From contig DAGF01000067.1 of the NCBI GenBank assembly GCA_002495645.1, forward strand, positions 1-52,136: a DNA stretch of 52,136 bases, written 5' to 3'. Positions 16,356 through 24,826 of the stretch are shown piece by piece. The position numbers and the translations under genes were made by a program. Position 1 is the stretch's first letter; every line of letters begins with the position of its first letter. The notes under the pieces were generated by a model. It was not told the DNA's origin. It worked only from the letters and a program-made list of their open reading frames with translations, and did not search any database. This DNA is from Euryarchaeota archaeon UBA549. GTDB taxonomy: Archaea > Thermoplasmatota > Poseidoniia > Poseidoniales > Poseidoniaceae.

Positions 16356-17644
16356 GTTCCACTTCGGACGAGCGCCGACTCCAGCGCGCCTTCATCGCTC
16401 TCCTGCTCGCCTTTTTTGTCAACTTTCTTGGCTACGCCTTCATCGTCCCCATTCTGCCATCGTGGCAAACACAATTTGACCTCAATGCGACCCAGGCAAC
16501 CCTCCTCGTATCCTTGTGGGCGGTTCCTTTGCTTCTCTTTGGACCGATAACCGGACGCATCACTGACCGATTCGGAGCCGGCAGGACGATGTTCATCAGT
16601 TTGGTTTTGCTGACGGCCTCGAGCGGCCTCTATGTCGTGGCGACCAACGAGTGGGTGGGGCGTCCGTTTCTCTTGCTTGCCTTCGCTCGCATGGTTCACG
16701 GCGCTTCGGGTGCCACCATCATGACGGCCGGCTTAGCCGCCGCCTCTCAATTATGGCCCGTGCGTTTTGGTGAGCAGGCTGGAAAGTTGCTGGGGATGGC
16801 GGCCATTGGAGGCTTGTTTGGGCCGGTGCTCGGCGGGGTGTTATTCGCCTGGGGGGAGGCATCTGCGTTCACCGTCTTGGCCGTCTTAACCGCCTTGGTT
16901 TGTCCGCTGATGTGGTTTTCAACCGAGATCATCGGTGGGCCTCGTGACCACGCCACGCCCTCGGTGTCTTTGCGCGTGTTTTTCTCGGACCGGATTCTCT
17001 TCAGAGTCGGTGTGCTGTTGGCCATCACCACCGTGGCCACAGGCGCCCTCGAAGCCGGTGTGCCATTATTCCTTGACGATGCCTTGGGCCTTTCTTCGGC
17101 CGCCATTGGGGGCGTGCTTCTTGTCATGGTGCTAATGCAGGCTCTTGGGTCCGTTATCTGGGGGCGCTGGGTTGACCGAAACGGGCCAACACGCTACATG
17201 GTCATCGGCTGGTTCTTTGTTGTCGCTTCCCTTCTCGGGGTGGGCTTGGTCGGCTCCTTGCTGGCAGGAAACGTCGCTGTGTTGGGGATGATTTTGCTCC
17301 TCGGTTCGTTCCAATTTTTCATCGCTGCTACACAAATTCCGATGCTACCGATGATCGATACCGCTACCAACCGCGCCCTCGGCGAAGGCAACCCCGGTCT
17401 TGCGTTTGGTGTGTTCGGAGCGGCGTGGGCGGCCGGGATCATCGTGGGTCCGCTCTTGGTTGGGCCCGCGTTTGACCTCTTTGGGTCGTGGGCCATTGCG
17501 CTTGGAGGACTGGCTATCCCTGCCTTTGGGGCGCTCTTGCTGACATTGACCAACCGAGACCTCCTCCACGATTGTTATGAGGAGGAAATCGGAAAACGAA
17601 AATCCGAGCGTGAAGGTGTCCACGAAGCCCTTCAACCCGAATGA
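16352..17644 (+). CDS. Major facilitator superfamily transporter
   Basis: A 430-residue protein with twelve apparent membrane spans. The cytoplasmic loop between spans two and three reads GRITDRFGAGR, a form of the MFS motif GxxxDrxGrr, and the repeat in the second half is GRWVDRNGPTR. It looks like the multidrug/sugar efflux (DHA1-like) branch; substrate unknown. It starts at GTG 16352, overlapping the upstream stop by four bases, and its own stop overlaps the next ATG (ATGA at 17641-17644), so three genes are coupled. Confidence 0.88.
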   Translation: MSSTSDERRLQRAFIALLLAFFVNFLGYAFIVPILPSWQTQFDLNATQATLLVSLWAVPLLLFGPITGRITDRFGAGRTMFISLVLLTASSGLYVVATNEWVGRPFLLLAFARMVHGASGATIMTAGLAAASQLWPVRFGEQAGKLLGMAAIGGLFGPVLGGVLFAWGEASAFTVLAVLTALVCPLMWFSTEIIGGPRDHATPSVSLRVFFSDRILFRVGVLLAITTVATGALEAGVPLFLDDALGLSSAAIGGVLLVMVLMQALGSVIWGRWVDRNGPTRYMVIGWFFVVASLLGVGLVGSLLAGNVAVLGMILLLGSFQFFIAATQIPMLPMIDTATNRALGEGNPGLAFGVFGAAWAAGIIVGPLLVGPAFDLFGSWAIALGGLAIPAFGALLLTLTNRDLLHDCYEEEIGKRKSEREGVHEALQPE

Positions 17645-20295
17645 GAAGAGGATTGAAACCACCCATCCCGTGCGAGGGTCGGGGACAGGCCATGTCACAG
17701 GGGGACCTACCGGAAATCTTTGGCCAAGAATGGCGAGCTGCCCAGCCGTTGGAGTTTGTCCAACCACTTCCGAAAGACGCTGCTCGCTCAGAAGTGCTTT
17801 CCTTCGTTGCTCAACAACACGACGCCCACCTCTTCCTCGTGGCCAGTGTATGGGACCACCTCGTGGACAGCGAGCCAGAAACCTTTGAGGGGCCGTCGTG
17901 GAACACCTTTGCTCAACGCTTCGTTGACGCCCTTGAACGAGGCCTGAAGAAACAAATGAAGAGCACGCTCGGGGATGAACTCGAGCGAGAAGTGATCCCC
18001 CGACGAAGCATGGAGGTCATGCTTGAGCGACGAAGAACCCACTTTTTGGTGGACATGCGCTTGATGCTTCGCCGTCTCGCTCACTACATGGCGGTGACCG
18101 TGGAGCAGCGGCTTGAATGGCAACGTTTGATGACACGCACGCGATGTTTGGACGCTGCGCTCAAAGACATCTTCACCCAAGGCGTTGAAACGCCAGATGG
18201 CGGCAAGTTCGGTGGCAAAGGCTTCCGCTCAACGTGGCAGGAAGGCGTGGTGGCGGTCGCCACGGCGCTCAATCGCCAGCCCGATGCTCCCCGAGACGCC
18301 CGCCCGGGACGCGGCTACGATGGTGACCTCGTCGCTCCCATGATTCGTGATGTTGGGCTCGGTCTTGCCATGGGCGATACGCCCCTTGATGTGATGGCGG
18401 CCAACCTCGGAAAGGCCGGTTCCAATCAAAACGGAGGTTGGGACGATGCCGGTGGACGTGACCTCCACGTCGGTGCGTGGCATGTCGGTGTACTCCCACC
18501 AACCGCACCGCTCCCCATCGCCAGCGCAACCATGACCGGTTTGGCGTTTGCAGCATGGCGCCAATCACTCGACCGTTTTCATGTAGCCTGCATCGGCGAA
18601 GGTGCTTCGTCGTCGGGTGAATTTTGGGAAGCCATGAACCTCGCAGGCGCTAGAGGGCTGCCCATCACCTACATTCTGCAAAACAACCAGATTGCGCTTG
18701 ACACGCCACCGGCGAAGCAATCCGGTGTTGAGGTGTGGGCCGACAAGGCCAACGCCATGGGCTTCCCCGCATGGACCATCGACGGCTCTGACCCCGCTGC
18801 TTGGCACGCATCAACCGCCGTGGCCCGAGAATTTTCCATGGCGGGTGGTGGCCCAACCCTCATTCACGTTGAAACGATGCGAGGCTGTGGCCACGCTCAC
18901 CACCATGATGACCTCTATTTGGGCAATCCAAGCGGTACACCGGTCGGGTATGTTGACCGGGATTTGTTGGCCTATTGGGAGGCCAAAGACCCCATCCCAA
19001 CGCACCGTGCACTGTTGATTGAGATGGGTGTAGAGGAAGAGCTGCTTGAAGCGATGGAAGCAGAAGAGCTCGAGGGCGTTGAAGCGGCGAGAAATGAACT
19101 GCTTGAAATGGCGTGGCCCGAACCTGAAACGGTCACCAAAGGCGTCACAACCCTGCACGATGCCGATACGCACGGCGACCACCTGATGCGGTATTCTGGA
19201 CAGCAGGCCCCACCCGGTGTCGATGCACCATTGGACGTCGGTGAACATGCTTGGGCTTACGCCGAAAAGGGTGGGTGGACCTATGCAAGGGCCATTCAGC
19301 AAGCCATGGCGGATATTGCGACCATGCACGGTGATGATTGCGTCTTCATCGGTGAAGATATGGAAGTCGCCGGTGCGTTTGGGATGAACATGGCCCTGAA
19401 GAACGCCGGCCACACGGACAAACTCATCGACATGCCACTGTGCGAAGCCATCATCGTCCACACCGGCGTTGGTGCTGCCCTTTCAGGCATGAAGCCCATG
19501 GTCGAGATTCAATTTGGTGGCTTCGCAGCCCTCGGATTCAACGCCTTGGTGAACAACGCGGCCATGCTTCGTTGGCGCTGGGGAGCAGACTGTCCCATGA
19601 CGGTCCGCATTCCGCTTGGCGCTCGCACACGCTCTGGACCCTTCCATGCGAACATGATCGAATCCTGGTTTGCCAACGACCCAGGTTTGGTGGTGATGGC
19701 GCCAGGAACGCCCCAAGACGCCTATGATCTGCTGATGGAAGGGGCTCAACTGCCCGACCCGGTTCTCATGTTGGAACACATTGGCCTCTACGGTTTGCGT
19801 GGCGGACTGACGGGCTGGGGCATGAACATCAACCAAACCGTTGACACGGAGACGGTGAACACGCACATTGAGAACGGTGAGCGCTACAAACTCGGCCGTG
19901 CCGAGGTGATTCGAGGCGGTCGCGACATCACGCTCGTGACGTGGGGAGCCATGGTTCACATCGCCCTCCAAGCAGCGGACCTTTTGGCAGGGGAAGACAT
20001 CGAAGTGGAGGTGGTTGACCTGCGTACCCTCCTTCCTTTTGATGCCGAAACATGCATTGCTTCTGTGCAACGAACAGGGCGCTTGGTGGTTCTTCAGGAA
20101 GGGCAATGGGCCGGTGGACTTGGCCACACCATTCAGTCCCGTATTATGGAGGATTGTTTCTATGAGTTGGAATCGGCGCCTTCGGTTATCGGGGCTCTTG
20201 ACACGCCCGTGCCGTTTGCCCCACCTCTTGAGAACCACACCATCCCTTCGTTGGAGCACGTCGCCGCTATGCTTCGTGCATCAGTCGGTGCTTGA
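17641..20295 (+). CDS. Fused alpha-beta E1 component of 2-oxoacid dehydrogenase
   Basis: An 884-residue thiamine-diphosphate enzyme in which E1-alpha and E1-beta are one chain. After an N-terminal helical region (about 1-165), the alpha part has the ThDP motif starting GEGASSSGEF (319-328) and ending QNNQ (347-350). The beta part (about 565-884) starts GWTYARAIQQAMAD and has VFIGEDMEVAGAFG, DMPLCEAIIVHTGVG, a GPFHANMIESWF segment and GLVVMAPGTP. It decarboxylates pyruvate or branched 2-oxoacids and passes the acyl group to lipoyl E2. E2, E3 and lipoate genes are not in the window. ATG 17641 overlaps the MFS stop; ATG 17692 (MSQGDL) is a credible alternative. The end overlaps the convergent aquaporin by 15 bases. 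Confidence 0.87.
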   Translation: MRRGLKPPIPCEGRGQAMSQGDLPEIFGQEWRAAQPLEFVQPLPKDAARSEVLSFVAQQHDAHLFLVASVWDHLVDSEPETFEGPSWNTFAQRFVDALERGLKKQMKSTLGDELEREVIPRRSMEVMLERRRTHFLVDMRLMLRRLAHYMAVTVEQRLEWQRLMTRTRCLDAALKDIFTQGVETPDGGKFGGKGFRSTWQEGVVAVATALNRQPDAPRDARPGRGYDGDLVAPMIRDVGLGLAMGDTPLDVMAANLGKAGSNQNGGWDDAGGRDLHVGAWHVGVLPPTAPLPIASATMTGLAFAAWRQSLDRFHVACIGEGASSSGEFWEAMNLAGARGLPITYILQNNQIALDTPPAKQSGVEVWADKANAMGFPAWTIDGSDPAAWHASTAVAREFSMAGGGPTLIHVETMRGCGHAHHHDDLYLGNPSGTPVGYVDRDLLAYWEAKDPIPTHRALLIEMGVEEELLEAMEAEELEGVEAARNELLEMAWPEPETVTKGVTTLHDADTHGDHLMRYSGQQAPPGVDAPLDVGEHAWAYAEKGGWTYARAIQQAMADIATMHGDDCVFIGEDMEVAGAFGMNMALKNAGHTDKLIDMPLCEAIIVHTGVGAALSGMKPMVEIQFGGFAALGFNALVNNAAMLRWRWGADCPMTVRIPLGARTRSGPFHANMIESWFANDPGLVVMAPGTPQDAYDLLMEGAQLPDPVLMLEHIGLYGLRGGLTGWGMNINQTVDTETVNTHIENGERYKLGRAEVIRGGRDITLVTWGAMVHIALQAADLLAGEDIEVEVVDLRTLLPFDAETCIASVQRTGRLVVLQEGQWAGGLGHTIQSRIMEDCFYELESAPSVIGALDTPVPFAPPLENHTIPSLEHVAAMLRASVGA

Positions 20296-20904
20296 CCCGT
20301 CGGGAAAGAACCGGTGTTTGAGGTCGCACGCCAGCCATGCGCCGAGGGTGGTTGATGCGACATAGAAGGGCAACGTTGCCCACATACCGTTCAAGAGGTT
20401 GGGCCCCAAGGTGCGAGCAGGGTTCATGCTCGCACCGGTCAACGGTCCTGCGATGAGGGCAAGGAGTGCCACGGTGCCGCCAACCCACAGCGCAATCATC
20501 ACCCTTGAGGAGGAGCGTTGAACGATGAGCAGGATGCTGGCCATCAGGGCGGTCGTGATGGCGACCTCGATACCAAATCCTTCCACCAGCGAGACCGAGG
20601 GCGCAAGCGAAGTTGGGGCGGCCCCGCTGACGATGAGCGCGCCTGCGATACCACCCGCACATTGAGCGACGATGTAGGTGGGGAGCAATCGGCCTTCCAA
20701 TTGCCCGTCTCTCCAAAAAGAGATGCTGACTGCGGGGTTGATGTGGGCACCACTCAGCGGTCCAAAGGCGATGATGGCGAGGGTTACGGCGACACCAAAC
20801 GTCAGCGACACGATGCCGTGGCTGGCGCCAAGCGCAACACTTCCACAGCCCGCAGCAACCATGAAGGCCGTGCCAAAGAACTCGCCAGCGAATTCCTTGC
20901 GCAT
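20281..20904 (-). CDS. Aquaporin / MIP-family channel
   Basis: A 207-residue channel with six spans and both half-helix motifs, SGAHINPAVS (NPA 56-58) and TGASMNPART (NPA 161-163). Against E. coli AqpZ the aromatic/arginine filter reads Phe36, Ala149, Ala158, Arg164: the His and Thr of water-specific aquaporins are both Ala, which should widen the pore and may allow small solutes such as glycerol, urea or metalloids. ATG 20904 (MRKEFAGEFFG) gives the standard N terminus; the frame extends to a TTG at 20943. It converges with the E1 gene (15-base overlap) and diverges from the exchanger gene. Confidence 0.9.
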   Translation of the reverse strand: MRKEFAGEFFGTAFMVAAGCGSVALGASHGIVSLTFGVAVTLAIIAFGPLSGAHINPAVSISFWRDGQLEGRLLPTYIVAQCAGGIAGALIVSGAAPTSLAPSVSLVEGFGIEVAITTALMASILLIVQRSSSRVMIALWVGGTVALLALIAGPLTGASMNPARTLGPNLLNGMWATLPFYVASTTLGAWLACDLKHRFFPDGSSTD

Positions 20905-21004
20905 GGTGCTGGGCTGTCCTCGGCGGTTCAAAGCCTTCGTCAAGAATGAAGCCGCAGTAATTTAACGAGGTAACCGTCAAGAAGTGGAGGCGAGTCCACA
21001 AGCC

Positions 21005-22135
21005 ATGGGTGAGGAGGCCGCCGCCAAAGAAACCGGCATTCCTCAGCTGGTGTTCAGCAACACCTTGGTTCTCAACGGCGCTCTGTTTCTGGGAATTTTG
21101 GCTCTTCATTCCGTTGTTGAGGATTCTGCCATCAACAACAACTGGCTGTCTTTTGCACTGCTCGCCATGGCACTGGCCTTGCTCATCAAGTCGGCTGATG
21201 TGTTCATTGAAGGGGCCAAAGGTTTGGCTTACCGTGCGGGTTTGCCAGAGGTGGTCATTGGCTTAACCATCGTCTCCATCGGTACATCGCTTCCCGAAAT
21301 TTTAGTCACATCCACGGCAGCAGCCGACATCCCCACAAATCCTGAAATCGGAGATTTGGCCATCGGTGGCATTTACGGCTCAATTCTGGTTCAAATCACT
21401 CTTATTCTCGGCGTGGTTGTTGCCTTCCGCGGCGTGAAGGTTCGGCCGTCGTGGTTGAAGCGAGACGGTTTCATCATGTTCGCCTCCATCGGTTTAGTGA
21501 CCCTCTTCCTGTTCACCGGGGCAGGGTTGAGCCGAATTGAGGGCGCCTTGCTGATGTCGTTGTACATCGCTTACATCTACTGGTTGCTTTCCCACAGGGA
21601 CGAAATCCTCGAGGAAGAATTGAGCGGAGGCGAGCAGGTCGAACGGAAGGTCACTCGGACAACAGCATCCTACGCCTTCATGGTAACCAGCGGCTTGCTG
21701 TTGGCCTTGTTCGCAGCGCACCATTTGGTGAACGTGGCCAGCGATATGGCCTACGCCTTCAATGTCCCCCACGCTGTCATCGGCACAACGGTTTCCGGCC
21801 TTGGGACCTCGTTGCCCGAATTGACCATCGCCTTCCTCGCCGCCAAGCGCAGTCAGGGCGTGGCCATCGGGACCCTCATCGGTTCAAACATCACCGATCC
21901 GCTGCTTTCCATCGGCTTTGCCGCTTTGGTCCACCCGCTCGCTCTGACCTCAGCAAGTTTTGCTTTGACCGCCTATGTCATCATCCCTGCGACCTTTATC
22001 GGAACGGGCGTTGCCCTCTTGATGATGCGCTCGGAGTACGAATTCAAGCGATGGGAAGGCGTCATTCTCATCCTGATTTACATGATTTTCTTGGCCGTCC
22101 TCGCTGCAGAGCACCAAGGCTATCTTGTCCTTTGA
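21005..22135 (+). CDS. Sodium/calcium exchanger family membrane protein (CaCA, YrbG-like)
   Basis: About 376 residues with ten or eleven spans in two inverted halves. Each half carries the alpha-repeat ion site: IGTSLPEILV near the front and LGTSLPELTI in the second half, with GSNITDP as the partner loop, as in YrbG and archaeal NCX exchangers. It likely swaps Na+ or H+ for Ca2+. A charged cytoplasmic loop (EILEEELSGGEQVERK) separates the halves. ATG 21005 is chosen; GTG 20984 would add seven residues. Its start is about 100 bases from the divergent aquaporin. Confidence 0.87.
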   Translation: MGEEAAAKETGIPQLVFSNTLVLNGALFLGILALHSVVEDSAINNNWLSFALLAMALALLIKSADVFIEGAKGLAYRAGLPEVVIGLTIVSIGTSLPEILVTSTAAADIPTNPEIGDLAIGGIYGSILVQITLILGVVVAFRGVKVRPSWLKRDGFIMFASIGLVTLFLFTGAGLSRIEGALLMSLYIAYIYWLLSHRDEILEEELSGGEQVERKVTRTTASYAFMVTSGLLLALFAAHHLVNVASDMAYAFNVPHAVIGTTVSGLGTSLPELTIAFLAAKRSQGVAIGTLIGSNITDPLLSIGFAALVHPLALTSASFALTAYVIIPATFIGTGVALLMMRSEYEFKRWEGVILILIYMIFLAVLAAEHQGYLVL

Positions 22136-22195
22136 CCGCCTGATGTCGAGGGCTCTCATCTAATCGCTCTTAAGGGAGCGACGCTTCGCAGGAAC

Positions 22196-23344
22196 ATGGT
22201 GGACTTCCAACTCGACGAGATGCAAGCCATGTTGAAAGAACTCGCTCACGAGTTTGCTCAAGATGAAATCCGTCCCAACGCTGAACACTGGGATGAAACG
22301 GCGCACTATCCGAAGGAAACCATCCAGGCTGCGCACGAGATGGGCCTGCTGAACCTCCATATCCCCGAAGCCTACGGCGGAGCCGGACTGGGCTCGTTTG
22401 AGGAAGTTCTCGTGAACGAAGAGCTCGCTTGGGGCGACCCCGGCTTTGCCACGGCGGCCTACGCCACAGCCCTTGCCAGCGCCCCCATCATCACCGGTGC
22501 CACGGAAGAGCAGAAGGAGCATTGGTTGCGGAAAATCGCCGAAGAGGGGGCGCTCGCCTCCTACGCTGTTACCGAACCTGGTGCAGGTTCGGATGTGGCT
22601 GCTTGCAAAACGACCGCCATCAAAGACGGCGATGAATACGTCATCAACGGCTCAAAGATGTGGATCACGGGTGCAGGCTATGCTGATTTTTTCTTTGTCC
22701 TCGCCAAAACCGACCCTGAGGCAGGCTATCGAGGCATGTCGGGCTTCGTCGTGGAGAAGGACACCCCGGGCTTTTCGCTGGGTAAAAAAGAAACGAACAT
22801 GGGTCAGCGCTGTTCGGATACACGTTCCATTTCCTTTGATGATGTCCGGGTACCTGCAGACCATTTGATTGGAGGCTCTGAATCCGGTGGATGGATGAAC
22901 GCCATGAAAGCCTTCGACATGAGTCGGCCCAACATCGCAGCCCACGCAACGGGTTTGGCTCGTGCAGCCTACGAGCACGCTCTTCAATACGCCAATGAGC
23001 GCCAAACCTTTGGCAAACCGCTCCACCAACACCAAGCCATTCAATTCATGTTGGCCGACATGAAAACCAACATCGAAGCCTCTCGCATGTTGACCTGGAA
23101 ATCCGCCGCAGAATTTGATGCAGGTGTACGCAACACCGAATCCGCCGCTCACGCCAAGCGATTTTCCGCTGACATGGCCATGCAGGTGGCCACGGACGCT
23201 GTCCAAATTTACGGTGGCTACGGGTATTCCGAGGAGTACCCCGTTGCACGGTTGATGCGTGGAGCAAAGGTCATGCAGATTTACGAGGGTTCGTCCCAAG
23301 TTCAACGCATGATCATCGGTCGAGAAATCACCAAGGGTCTTTGA
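22196..23344 (+). CDS. Acyl-CoA dehydrogenase
   Basis: A 382-residue FAD enzyme of fatty-acid or branched-chain acyl-CoA oxidation. Motifs: YAVTEPGAGSD, WITGAGYADFF, the substrate-loop region ending GWMNAMKAFDMSR, RQTFGKPLHQHQAIQFMLADM as two adjoining segments, and the catalytic base Glu364 in QIYEGSSQVQRM, the same place as in short/medium-chain enzymes. It would reduce electron-transfer flavoprotein, which is not in the window. Standing alone, its acyl chain preference is unknown. Its stop directly abuts the stop of the convergent gene. Confidence 0.92.
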   Translation: MVDFQLDEMQAMLKELAHEFAQDEIRPNAEHWDETAHYPKETIQAAHEMGLLNLHIPEAYGGAGLGSFEEVLVNEELAWGDPGFATAAYATALASAPIITGATEEQKEHWLRKIAEEGALASYAVTEPGAGSDVAACKTTAIKDGDEYVINGSKMWITGAGYADFFFVLAKTDPEAGYRGMSGFVVEKDTPGFSLGKKETNMGQRCSDTRSISFDDVRVPADHLIGGSESGGWMNAMKAFDMSRPNIAAHATGLARAAYEHALQYANERQTFGKPLHQHQAIQFMLADMKTNIEASRMLTWKSAAEFDAGVRNTESAAHAKRFSADMAMQVATDAVQIYGGYGYSEEYPVARLMRGAKVMQIYEGSSQVQRMIIGREITKGL

Positions 23345-24115
23345 TCAGCGACGCCCCTTGCGAAGGTTATCCTCCAGTTGCCAAATGCGGTCCTCGTCGT
23401 GATGCCAAGGTTGTTCCACGTTGCTCACGGCCTTCTCCTCTTGCCGCTCCATCCACGAATCGAGTTGCTTGTTCTCAATCTCCAGTGCAAGATACTCAAA
23501 ATGCAGAGGATCAAACACCTCTAACCAAGGCCAGTCCGGATCCATGTCTTCGACGAAGTCGTACTCTTCGATGTCGTGCTCACCGTATTCATCCATATGG
23601 ACGTCATCTTCCATCACCACACCTTCCTCGCTGAACTGGTAGACCTCCTTGAGCGCGTTTCTCGGGGAGACGATGAATTGAGCCAGCAGGGGAATACGCA
23701 TCGCCGTCGTTTTGTCGTTTTGGAGCGCTAAAGCCAACGCCGCCACCTGGTCACCGATGGGCAAACCTCTGGATTCCGAGCGGGGATTGATGCACAACGA
23801 AACGGCGAACGGATTTCGTTCAATGATGTCGCTTTTCCACGCCGCAGCATGAATGTCAATGTTCCAATGCACTTCTTTCACTTCTCGGTAATCCCCGTCA
23901 ATCTCGATGTAATCCTCAATGTAGGTTACTCTGGTGTTGATGGAGTACCAACGCCTTGAAGCGCCCTGGACGGTGATGGCTGGTAGGGATTGAACGTTTT
24001 CTTTGAGTTCCATTTTCGGTGAACCTGCCACAATTCCCTGAAGAAATTCAATGGAGCGCGCGTAGGCATCTCGATTGGACTTCAGCCAGTGCCCCGGTGG
24101 TTTCCATGTGACCAT
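23345..24115 (-). CDS. Hypothetical acidic protein (256 aa)
   Basis: A soluble 256-residue protein of no recognised family. The first part (MVTWKPPGHW...) has alternating strands (YIEDYIEIDGDYREVKEV region, then a central SLCINPRSESRGLPIGDQ), and the C-terminal third is very acidic with repeated Asp/Glu/Tyr stretches followed by a Trp/Gln-rich helical end. ATG 24115 is chosen because a TATA-like box lies about 25 bases upstream, which fits a leaderless archaeal message; ATG 24193 would add 26 residues and overlap mocA. The open frame continues further to 24406 but there it is the shadow of mocA. Confidence 0.65.
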   Translation of the reverse strand: MVTWKPPGHWLKSNRDAYARSIEFLQGIVAGSPKMELKENVQSLPAITVQGASRRWYSINTRVTYIEDYIEIDGDYREVKEVHWNIDIHAAAWKSDIIERNPFAVSLCINPRSESRGLPIGDQVAALALALQNDKTTAMRIPLLAQFIVSPRNALKEVYQFSEEGVVMEDDVHMDEYGEHDIEEYDFVEDMDPDWPWLEVFDPLHFEYLALEIENKQLDSWMERQEEKAVSNVEQPWHHDEDRIWQLEDNLRKGRR

Positions 24116-24136
24116 AGGGGGTTGACAGTTCAAGTG

Positions 24137-24142
24137 TATATC
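24137..24142. promoter_or_regulatory. TATA-like box between divergent genes
   Basis: TATATC lies centred about 25 bases from ATG 24115 on the minus strand, the distance expected for leaderless transcription in archaea. On the plus strand it could also give a start near 24165, leaving a short leader with GGGGAG (24168-24173) before mocA. Identified by eye. Confidence 0.45.
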
Positions 24143-24191
24143 AAGTTCAAAACAACGCAAACCCAAAGGGGAGAGTGCCTTCCTTTCACCC

Positions 24192-24803
24192 ATGAACACC
24201 GAGGCGGTACCGGCCGTGCTGCTCGCAGCGGGCATGAGCCGCCGCCTCGGTCGTCCAAAGGCCTTGGTTTCGGTGAACGGTCGTACGCTCGTTGAATGGG
24301 CGCACGAGCGGCTTCTGGCAGCGAATTGCACCCCTGTTGTGGTGGTGAACACCGACATTGAATCCGAAATCAAGGCGCTGTTGCCAAACGCCCACATCGT
24401 TGTCAACCCTCAACCGGACTTGGGTCGGACGGGCTCCCTCCAACTCGGCCTGCGCACCGTCGTTCAGGTCCTCGGCTACGAAATTCAGCGTCTGGTGATG
24501 GTTCCCGTCGACCGGCCGTGCTGGAATGTGACCCTTCTGAAGACCCTTCTCGAGCATGAAGGTAACGTCGCTCCTGCACATGATGGCCGAAAGGGCCACC
24601 CTGTGGTGTTGGAGGGCGAAGGTCTCGCGACCGTGAGCCAAGCGCAACAGGACACGCCACTACGCGACCTCGTGCATTTCGCCCCAGTCTCTGTTTTCGC
24701 ACCTTGGCTCAACATGAACATCGACACGCCCGAAGATGTTGACCAATTGCTGGCTGAAGGAGAGCACCTTTCCTCCTGTTTTTCTGAAAGCGAAGGGATA
24801 TGA
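24192..24803 (+). CDS. mocA: MobA/MocA-like molybdenum-cofactor nucleotidyltransferase
   Basis: A 203-residue Rossmann-like nucleotidyltransferase. The nucleotide motif LAAGMSRRLGRPKAL (residues 11-25), the metal-binding VPVDRP, GHPVVL and NMNIDTPEDVD segments place it in the MobA/MocA group. MocA adds CMP to molybdopterin, the cofactor form used by the xanthine dehydrogenase family. The following gene is XdhC and a molybdenum hydroxylase is encoded 9 kb downstream, which favours MocA over MobA (GMP) or sugar nucleotidyltransferases. The gap to xdhC is 23 bases. Confidence 0.82.
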   Translation: MNTEAVPAVLLAAGMSRRLGRPKALVSVNGRTLVEWAHERLLAANCTPVVVVNTDIESEIKALLPNAHIVVNPQPDLGRTGSLQLGLRTVVQVLGYEIQRLVMVPVDRPCWNVTLLKTLLEHEGNVAPAHDGRKGHPVVLEGEGLATVSQAQQDTPLRDLVHFAPVSVFAPWLNMNIDTPEDVDQLLAEGEHLSSCFSESEGI

Positions 24804-24826
24804 GGGCGTCCCGCTGAGGACCCACC

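Noticed and set aside
24116..24406. N-terminal extension of the unknown minus-strand gene
   Set aside because: It overlaps mocA in the antisense frame; a promoter-like box and ATG 24115 explain the start better.
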